DNA of 64,000 nt from Clostridiales bacterium (GTDB lineage: Bacteria; Bacillota; Clostridia; Saccharofermentanales; Saccharofermentanaceae). The stretch spans positions 337,399 through 401,398 of the forward strand of contig JAFSPU010000003.1 in assembly GCA_017451265.1 (NCBI GenBank), given 5' to 3'. Below, piece after piece: positions 55,416-61,786 of the stretch. The notes beneath the pieces were generated by a model. The model made no database searches. It worked only from the letters and a program-made list of their open reading frames with translations, and had not been told where the DNA came from. How positions within the stretch are numbered: the first letter of the stretch is position 1; each line of letters opens with the position of its first letter. The translations under genes were made by a program, and so were the position numbers.

Positions 55416-55502
55416 AAATCATTCACGTGGTTAATTGTATCATGCGCCATTTATATGTAATTATCAGTCTCTTATTGCGATTATCACTCACCTATTTTCA
55501 AT

Positions 55503-57641
55503 CTATAATTCATCCAGCCCCAAACTCTTCAGATACTCATACGTCCCATCATAGAACTCAGGCAATCTCGTACTATCTTCCCAGAACCCGTTCTTTGTCT
55601 TATGAGAGTTGCCTTCAGGTACACAGATAATCATTCCGGCTCTTGCACGAGTAAGCAAAACTCTGTATGCGTTAAGCATGTACTTCATTCTGTCCTGCTT
55701 GCTTTCGGTATCGGGAATGAGTTCTTTCCACTTAGATGATTTGCTGAATGTGTAGTATTTCCATTCACCATTCTCATAACGCATATCTGCATCCCACAGT
55801 AGGCATGTGTAATCCAACTCTAATCCCTGAACCTGAATCTCGGTAGCTGCATCCTCAAGATAATTCGAAGATCTTGTATCTGTCTTATCGTCCAGGAACC
55901 AATGGACTGCATTCTCATCATCACTGACTAAAACATGAACACCCAAAGGCTTATATCGAGCTGATTCTTTCGTTATCAGTACACCTGTTCTTTCAGAACC
56001 TCTGACCTTATCGTGAAGCCATCTTCTTGCCTTCTCCATATCTCTTGTAAGGACAATCGGATAACGATCTTTAATCTCCGCATAGATAGATGCTGCATTA
56101 TCATCAAGTGCCAATAAGGCATGTACAAAAGAGGACAGCTTTTCAGCTCTATACGATCTTAACGAAACGCCCAAATGCAGGTTCTCGGCATAGGTTACAT
56201 TAGGATTAGCTGCAAGCAATTCGTTAACCTTACCTTCTGCATATTCAGGTTCCGTTAACTGAGGCGATATATAAACTTTCCAATGAGTATAAGTCTCATT
56301 TAAAGCCTTGATCCATTCGGATATACCGGCCTCACCTGTATTGATCTCCTGACCGCCTCCGACAAGGCAAATTATCGTTGCCCAGTCCTCTCGCTGATCA
56401 AGTGACCATATCAGGAATGATGCTTCCGATACAGGGAAGTTCGGTACCTTGAGTTTGTTACCATATGTACCACCGCGTTTAAGATAGGCTGCTAGCCTCT
56501 CGTGTGTCCATGAACGCTGTGCTTCGTCAAAGATCGCAACATGCTCAACTTCACCATATCCTGCTTCTTCCATTCTCATCGCCTTTTCAGGATCAATCTC
56601 AAGAACACCATTCTCAACAGGGTTCTTAATCTTAGCAAGCATATTATCTCTGTAACGGTGAATGATCTGAATGAACTTACTGACTTCACGTTTGGAATCT
56701 GTCAGTTTCTTTTTCTCACCTCTGTCTTTGCACTTCTGATAATTATCTCTTGCAAGAGCTTCATTCAGTACTGCTACCAAAGGTCCGTTACCGGACAAAT
56801 AAACCGCGCCTTCATCTTCAATAGGTGTATCCGATCCCTGATAGGTCTGTTTAACTGCAACATCAAGACCGACCAACGTTTTGCCTGCACCCGGAACACC
56901 GGTGACAAAACAAATACTCTTCTCGCGATTAGCCTTACTCTTATGAATAACATCAAGTATGTAAGCAATGGTTTGATCTGTAGCAACTTTATCGGCTTCA
57001 TGTCTTGTAATGTCTTCTACAGAATGACTCTCATAAAGAGTTCTTGCAGCCTCAATAATAGTAGGTGTCGGAGCATATGGACTTATGATCCAATTAGCAT
57101 CAATCGATTGCTCATTAGGATACTGACTCAATACGTCATTGAGCAAACCAGAGATTCCCGTTTCACCAGTCACAAGCGGATTAACCACTCTATCATCATA
57201 AACTGAGGATTGTATAAGTGATGATGTCTTAGAATATTTAGTCGCTATAAGAATCGGTACGATCAACGCATCCTGACTGAGCTTATGGAAGTTCTTCAAA
57301 TCAAGTGCATAATCCAAAACTTGGTCTAAGTCACCTTCTAAGATACTCGACTGTCCTGCTTTAAACTCAAGACAAAAGATTATGCCATTCAACAACAGAA
57401 CAACATCAATTCTTTTACCTAATCTCGGGATATCATATTCAAAGATAATAAGACCATCTGTATCTGCCCAAGGAAGTAAGGTCGTTTGCATAACCTCTAT
57501 TTCCTTCATCCAGGCATCTCTGGTAGTAGTTAGAGCATCACCATGATATCTTTCGCACAGGATACCCAGAACCGTTTCCTTCTCCTTATTCAGAAACGAT
57601 TTGATATCACTATCGTATAAGCACCTTGGACTTTTACTCAT
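55503..57641 (-). CDS. DUF2075/Schlafen-like helicase with N-terminal nuclease-like domain
   Basis: A 712-residue P-loop protein. Around residues 68-96 there is a PD-(D/E)XK-like pattern (D79, then E92-x-K94 in CLEFKAGQ), suggesting a nuclease. Walker A is GVPGAGKT (248-255), Walker B is IFDEAQRSW, a QVQGLELDY segment and LLTRARAGMIICVPEG near the C-terminus resemble SF1 helicase motifs. It is alone between non-related genes, its promoter region carries a duplicated operator-like repeat, and its A-T bias is above that of its neighbours. A role in phage or plasmid defence is possible but not shown. Confidence 0.8.
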   Translation of the reverse strand: MSKSPRCLYDSDIKSFLNKEKETVLGILCERYHGDALTTTRDAWMKEIEVMQTTLLPWADTDGLIIFEYDIPRLGKRIDVVLLLNGIIFCLEFKAGQSSILEGDLDQVLDYALDLKNFHKLSQDALIVPILIATKYSKTSSLIQSSVYDDRVVNPLVTGETGISGLLNDVLSQYPNEQSIDANWIISPYAPTPTIIEAARTLYESHSVEDITRHEADKVATDQTIAYILDVIHKSKANREKSICFVTGVPGAGKTLVGLDVAVKQTYQGSDTPIEDEGAVYLSGNGPLVAVLNEALARDNYQKCKDRGEKKKLTDSKREVSKFIQIIHRYRDNMLAKIKNPVENGVLEIDPEKAMRMEEAGYGEVEHVAIFDEAQRSWTHERLAAYLKRGGTYGNKLKVPNFPVSEASFLIWSLDQREDWATIICLVGGGQEINTGEAGISEWIKALNETYTHWKVYISPQLTEPEYAEGKVNELLAANPNVTYAENLHLGVSLRSYRAEKLSSFVHALLALDDNAASIYAEIKDRYPIVLTRDMEKARRWLHDKVRGSERTGVLITKESARYKPLGVHVLVSDDENAVHWFLDDKTDTRSSNYLEDAATEIQVQGLELDYTCLLWDADMRYENGEWKYYTFSKSSKWKELIPDTESKQDRMKYMLNAYRVLLTRARAGMIICVPEGNSHKTKNGFWEDSTRLPEFYDGTYEYLKSLGLDEL

Positions 57642-57662
57642 AACAATACCTTACCATAAAAA

Positions 57663-57777
57663 TGTATCTTATCATTGACACATATATCAATAATTCTGTA
57701 CGTCAATAAGATACAATTGCCGGATGTATCTTATCTTTGGTCGATTATTGTCCAATTCGTGTAGCTAATAAGATACA
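57663..57777. repeat. duplicated operator-like inverted repeat, 62-bp period
   Basis: TGTATCTTAT occurs at 57663-57672 and 57725-57734; its complement ATAAGATACA occurs at 57706-57715 and 57768-57777. Each inverted pair is separated by 33 bases and the pair repeats after exactly 62 bases. The sites lie between the divergent helicase and metallo-beta-lactamase genes and overlap or flank both promoters, as expected for a repressor binding several times. Confidence 0.7.
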
Positions 57778-57785
57778 ATCACATC

Positions 57786-57794
57786 TGCTATAAT
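57786..57794 (+). promoter_or_regulatory. extended -10 promoter, leaderless metallo-beta-lactamase gene
   Basis: TGCTATAAT is an exact extended -10 and ends 6 bases before the ATG at 57801. There is no ribosome-binding sequence, so the transcript is probably leaderless. The last operator-like repeat lies where a -35 would be. Confidence 0.6.
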
Positions 57795-57800
57795 CCCCTC

Positions 57801-58385
57801 ATGCTCACACCAATCAAATACGGCAACACAAATACATATCTTGTACACGGAACCACAGGGAATCTGCTGGTTGATACTGACATGGCCGGAACTTTGCAGG
57901 GGTTCTATAGAGCTATTATGGCACAGGAGATTCAGGTGAGTGATATTACTTATGTACTCGCGACGCACTACCACCCGGATCATATCGGGATAGTGAGTGA
58001 ACTTATGGCGCTGGGTGTGAAGCTTGTTATCGCGCAGCCGCAGGTGGAACATGTCCATTACGCAGACGAGATCTTTGCCCGAACACCGCAGCTTAATTAC
58101 AAGCCTATCGATGAGTCGCAGGCGCGCATCATTACACTTGAAGACAGCCGTGCTTTTCTTAATGAACTTGGCATTGAAGGAGAGATTATCTCTACACCCT
58201 CCCACAGCGCGGACAGCATAACTCTCATACTCGATGAAGGCATCTCCATCACAGGCGACCTGGAGCCGCAGTCTTACATCGATGCTTACACCGATAACAA
58301 AGCACTTAAAGCTGACTGGGAGAAGATCCTAAGCTTCCACCCTCACCGCATCTGCCACGCACATGCGAACGAGGTGCTCCTGTAA
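57801..58385 (+). CDS. metallo-beta-lactamase fold hydrolase
   Basis: A 194-residue MBL-fold enzyme. The zinc motif is ATHYHPDHIG; further ligands are likely in TPSHSADS and ITGDLEPQ, and the end has SFHPHRICHAHA. It is small, near the size of hydroxyacylglutathione- or RNase-Z-independent MBL proteins. The substrate is not known. It is divergent from the DUF2075 helicase and may be co-regulated through the shared repeats. Confidence 0.88.
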   Translation: MLTPIKYGNTNTYLVHGTTGNLLVDTDMAGTLQGFYRAIMAQEIQVSDITYVLATHYHPDHIGIVSELMALGVKLVIAQPQVEHVHYADEIFARTPQLNYKPIDESQARIITLEDSRAFLNELGIEGEIISTPSHSADSITLILDEGISITGDLEPQSYIDAYTDNKALKADWEKILSFHPHRICHAHANEVLL

Positions 58386-58391
58386 ACTGAC

Positions 58392-58419
58392 TCAAATAAA
58401 AAGACCGGCAGTGCCGGCC
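58392..58419 (-). terminator. intrinsic terminator, minus strand
   Basis: The stem GGCCGGC/GCCGGTC and a run of TTTTTATTT read well only on the minus strand. The plus-strand side, after the metallo-beta-lactamase gene, has a poor T run. Confidence 0.7.
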
Positions 58420-58612
58420 TAATTTGCAAATCATTAGGTAATCCGATACTCTGTCCCCGCCTTAACCTAACCGGTGACTGAAACCGATCTCCTATGTCGC
58501 TTACCCAACAGACTAAGACCCATCTGTCGTTTAACCGACATTCGCGCCTCACATTGCTCATATCTTCACCTTCCGGGGCGTGTTTAAATGAAAGTGCTAA
58601 TGAAGAAGAAGG
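58392..58612 (-). ncRNA. candidate structured small RNA
   Basis: No protein is supported in this 381-base gap. On the minus strand, GGCCGGC/GCCGGTC (58403-58419) followed by TTTTTATTTGAG is a good intrinsic terminator with no gene in front of it. Upstream are CCTAAT/ATTAGG (58418-58438), an ATCGGT/ACCGGT hairpin, TGTCG/CGACA, ACAGA/TCTGT and the longer ATGTCG/CGACAT pairing. The 5' end is not defined; a weak promoter could lie near 58610-58650. It reads antisense into nothing coding before the terminator. It does not match tmRNA, SRP RNA or RNase P RNA. Confidence 0.4.
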
Positions 58613-58668
58613 AGTTATTACAGTTAAAAAGAGCCAAACAGTTCACATTTCGGTAATAATAACTTTTC

Positions 58669-58698
58669 TTGACATTTCTATTTGAGAGATAAGAATAA
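58669..58698 (+). promoter_or_regulatory. probable promoter for the cystatin-like lipoprotein
   Basis: TTGACA at about 58669-58674 is followed after 19 bases by AATAAT. The -35 is perfect but spacing is long, so the -10 is uncertain. Confidence 0.45.
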
Positions 58699-58766
58699 TA
58701 AGTGTGACCTTACTTACAGGACAAGCGTCTTAGGGGTAAGAACACAAGAATAGGAGGTAAATGAAA

Positions 58767-59483
58767 ATGAAGAAGACATTAGCATTGATTCTTACAGCAG
58801 CTATGGGTGTTACAGCACTCGGCGCATGCTCAAACACAACAGAGACATCAGCACCTGAGACACAGGCTGAGACAGTTGCTGAGACAACTGCAGAGCAGAC
58901 TGAGGCTACAGCAACAGAGACAACTGCAGCAGAGACAGAAGCTACAGCAGCTGAGACAACAGCAGCAGCTTTCGATCCCACGATCACATCTGATCTGCAG
59001 AACCTGTTCGACACAGGCATGGAAGGTCTTGTAGGCGTTAACTACACACCTGTTTACTACATGGGTATCCCTTCTGATGATCCTCTCGGAAACACATTCC
59101 TTTGCATGGCTACTGCAGTAGTACCTGATGCCACACCTTACTGGGCACTCGTAACCATGGAGGACGTAGGATCTGAGGTTACTATCACAGAGATCAAGAC
59201 AATCGACTACGGCGCATCTTCCACAGCTTCTGAGGTTGTTTTCGCTGAAGGTTCTGACGGCCCGGCTCTCGGCGCTTATGAGGAAGTTCCTGACGCACCC
59301 GTATCTGACGAAGTTCAGAACGTTGGCGGTTATGTATTCTACGATGTACTCGCTACTCAGGTAGTTTCCGGTATGAACTACTGCTGCCTGACACAGGAGA
59401 ACGGTCAGTGGTCTCTCGTAACAGTTTACGTTAATACACAGGGTGAGGCTGAAGTTACTAACGTTGCAGCTCTTAACTTCTGA
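58767..59483 (+). CDS. lipoprotein with acidic/threonine tether and cystatin-like repeats
   Basis: A 238-residue lipoprotein. The ATG at 58767 is 9 bases after AGGAGG; an ATG at 58761 is too close. The lipobox LGAC gives C21. Residues 22-68 are rich in E, T and A. The folded part (about 74-238) has two similar segments: one around 94-141 with NTFLCMATAVVP and YWALVTM, and one around 190-231 with YDVLATQVVSGMNYCC and WSLVTVY. QVVSG (198-202) followed by MNY is like the QxVxG loop of cystatins. It might be a surface protease inhibitor or a general cystatin-fold module; function is not proven. Confidence 0.75.
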   Translation: MKKTLALILTAAMGVTALGACSNTTETSAPETQAETVAETTAEQTEATATETTAAETEATAAETTAAAFDPTITSDLQNLFDTGMEGLVGVNYTPVYYMGIPSDDPLGNTFLCMATAVVPDATPYWALVTMEDVGSEVTITEIKTIDYGASSTASEVVFAEGSDGPALGAYEEVPDAPVSDEVQNVGGYVFYDVLATQVVSGMNYCCLTQENGQWSLVTVYVNTQGEAEVTNVAALNF

Positions 59484-59521
59484 TATCAGTAAACTGACAT
59501 AACAAACTAAAGCATAACAAG

Positions 59522-59556
59522 CCCCGGCGCATCCGCTTAGGACCGCCGGGGTTTTA
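59522..59556 (+). terminator. intrinsic terminator
   Basis: CCCCGGCG (59522-59529) pairs with CGCCGGGG (59544-59551) and is followed by TTTTAT, 40 bases after the lipoprotein stop. Confidence 0.9.
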
Positions 59557-59617
59557 TAATGCCATCACCGGTAAAGCGTATTATAATAAACACAGCATCT
59601 AACGGGGAGGCAGACAG

Positions 59618-60430
59618 ATGAGTAATGGGATAGAACTCAGTAAAGTCACCACAGATAAATTCACCATGAATTACATGAAGTTCGGCTGCGGCAGTAAGAC
59701 CATGGTCATAGTACCCGGCTTAAGCGTGGACAGCGTCATGAAGTATGCCGATGCAGTCGCAGGTGCGTATGCACCGATGACAGAGGACTTCGCAGTATAC
59801 CTTTTCGACAGGCGCTCGGATCTTCCCTCCACCTACTCCATTCAGGACATGGCGGACGACACCGCAGCAGCCATCAGCAAACTCGGCCTTAAGGACATAT
59901 ATCTTTTCGGCGCTTCCCAGGGCGGCATGATCTCCATGGTGATCGCACTGGATCATCCGGAACTTGTAAGCAAGCTTATCCTCGGCTCCACTGCAGCGAG
60001 AGTGGATCAGGAGCACTTCAGCGGCGCCATCACGCACTGGATTAACCTCGCAGCAGCAAAGGACGCCGAAGGCCTTTACCTGTCTTTTGGCGAGGCGCTC
60101 TACCCGCCTGAAGTTTACGAGCAATCCAAGGACGTTCTTAAGCAGTGCGCGGCAGGCGTCACGGAAGATGACATGGCCCGCTTCGTTATCCTCGCGAAGG
60201 GCATCAGCGGCTTCGATGTTTCTTCCCGCGTGAAGGGCATCTCCTGCCCAGTCCTCGTGTTAGGCTCAGAGGACGATAAAGTCTTAGGAGGTGACGCTTC
60301 CCGTGAGATCTACGAAGTCCTCAGCTCCCGCGCAGACTGCGATATCCATATGTATACCGGCTTCGGCCACGCGGTCTACGACCTGGCCCCTGACTACAAA
60401 GAAAGAATGACGGAGTTTTTCTTAAGATGA
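59618..60430 (+). CDS. alpha/beta-fold hydrolase
   Basis: A 270-residue hydrolase. The nucleophile is S100 in LFGASQGGMIS, the acid is probably in GSEDDKVLGGD and the histidine in TGFGHAVYD. The pattern suits esterases, lactonases or C-C hydrolases. GGGGAGG precedes the ATG. It overlaps the next lipase gene by 4 bases, so both form an operon. Substrate unknown. Confidence 0.88.
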   Translation: MSNGIELSKVTTDKFTMNYMKFGCGSKTMVIVPGLSVDSVMKYADAVAGAYAPMTEDFAVYLFDRRSDLPSTYSIQDMADDTAAAISKLGLKDIYLFGASQGGMISMVIALDHPELVSKLILGSTAARVDQEHFSGAITHWINLAAAKDAEGLYLSFGEALYPPEVYEQSKDVLKQCAAGVTEDDMARFVILAKGISGFDVSSRVKGISCPVLVLGSEDDKVLGGDASREIYEVLSSRADCDIHMYTGFGHAVYDLAPDYKERMTEFFLR

Positions 60431-61755
60431 TACTGGCAATACTTGTTTTTATACTGACTTCAAACCTGCTGCTGATCCTGGACCTTCTGGGGATCGCAGC
60501 TGAACCTGCATTACTCATCCCCGCATACGCGGTCCTCTCGGCACTTACGATCTTCTGCCTTATAATGCCGTCTTTTAAAAAGTTCCCTCTCATGGGCCTT
60601 CGCAATACTCAGCGCGGCACGGCACTTCTGATCGAGTTTCTTATAACATGCGTCGCTGACGCCGGGTTCCTCACGGCTTTCCTCATCATGGGAGGCTGGG
60701 ACTTCGACAGCACCGCGGTTATCGCCACCATAATAATCGACATCGTGGTGGGCAACCTGATCTTCTGGGACGGCATCATCCGCGTTTACATCACATCCAA
60801 GCAGATCGGCCTTAAGTGGAGGCTCATCGGCATCTTCTGCGGCATGATCCCGATCGTACACCTTATCGTGCTCGGCCACATCATAAAGCTCACCTACAGA
60901 GAGTACACGGACGAGAGCTCACGTTACTATCTTAACGAGAAAAGACTTCCCGAGCAGGTCTGCGCCACCAGGTACCCCATCCTCATGGTGCACGGCGTAT
61001 TCTTCAGGGACTTCAAGCACTTTAACTACTGGGGACGCGTGCCCGCGGACCTTGAGCTTAACGGCGCGCGCATCTACTACGGAGACCAGGAGTCGGCAGC
61101 TTCCGTCGATGACTGCGGCAAGCACCTCGCGGCCAAGATAAAGCAGATTGTGGACGAGACTGGCTGCGGCAAGGTCAACATCATTGCGCACTCTAAAGGC
61201 GGCCTTGATTCCAGAGCAGCCATCACACTTTACGGCGCGGCACCTTATGTCGCCTCCCTCACCACGGTAAACACTCCCCACAGAGGCTGCCAGTTCGCAG
61301 ACTACCTCCTCGGCAAGGCTCCCCAGGGCCTTAAGAACACCGTGGCCAACCAGTATAACAACGCCCTGAGAAAGCTCGGGGATAAGAACCCCGACTTCAT
61401 TGCGGCGGTAACGGACCTCACACACGACGCACTCACGGCTTTTAACCAGCGCTGCCCGGACATGGACGGCGTCTACTACCAGAGCATCGGCTCCAAGTCC
61501 ATCAAGGCCGCAAGCGGAAGGTTCCCGCTGAACCTTTCATATCACCTTGTAAAGTATTTTGACGGTCCTAACGACGGCCTTGTCTCGCTGCCTTCCATGA
61601 AGTGGGGCGCGGACTTCACTTACGTCTCCCCGCTTAAGAAGCGCGGCATCACTCACGGCGACATGATCGACCTGATGCGTGAAAACATCGACGGTTTTGA
61701 TGTCAGAGAGACGTATGTAGACGTCGTAAGCGGCCTTAAGCGCAAGGGCTTCTAA
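60427..61755 (+). CDS. membrane-anchored lipase/esterase
   Basis: A 442-residue protein. The first 155 residues hold about four to five membrane helices; the rest is an alpha/beta hydrolase with oxyanion HG at 189-190 (ILMVHGVFF) and nucleophile S256 in IIAHSKGGLDSR, then TTVNTPHRGCQFADYL and DGLVSLPSM, typical of triacylglycerol-lipase-like enzymes. Fusion to a membrane domain is unusual and suggests action on membrane lipids. It follows the previous hydrolase with a 4-base overlap. Confidence 0.85.
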   Translation: MILAILVFILTSNLLLILDLLGIAAEPALLIPAYAVLSALTIFCLIMPSFKKFPLMGLRNTQRGTALLIEFLITCVADAGFLTAFLIMGGWDFDSTAVIATIIIDIVVGNLIFWDGIIRVYITSKQIGLKWRLIGIFCGMIPIVHLIVLGHIIKLTYREYTDESSRYYLNEKRLPEQVCATRYPILMVHGVFFRDFKHFNYWGRVPADLELNGARIYYGDQESAASVDDCGKHLAAKIKQIVDETGCGKVNIIAHSKGGLDSRAAITLYGAAPYVASLTTVNTPHRGCQFADYLLGKAPQGLKNTVANQYNNALRKLGDKNPDFIAAVTDLTHDALTAFNQRCPDMDGVYYQSIGSKSIKAASGRFPLNLSYHLVKYFDGPNDGLVSLPSMKWGADFTYVSPLKKRGITHGDMIDLMRENIDGFDVRETYVDVVSGLKRKGF

Positions 61756-61775
61756 ACCCCGCCGCATAAGGGTTT
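61754..61775. terminator. weak bidirectional terminator
   Basis: AAACCC (61754-61759) and GGGTTT (61770-61775) form a 6-bp stem between two convergent genes; the T runs are short. Confidence 0.35.
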
Positions 61776-61786
61776 AACATTGTTAC

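Noticed and set aside
58343-58561. A 72-codon minus-strand frame in the gap near 58.4 kb
   Set aside because: It reads through the intrinsic terminator and into the antisense of the metallo-beta-lactamase gene, has no ribosome site and no recognisable sequence.
58569-58576. CCGGAAGG on the minus strand, as in the SRP RNA tip
   Set aside because: The following AGCAG-type side of the helix 8 internal loop is missing, so SRP RNA is not supported.
58590-58600. GTGCTAA-type half-site like the CIRCE heat-shock operator
   Set aside because: Only one half is present; the partner inverted half at the 9-base spacing is missing.
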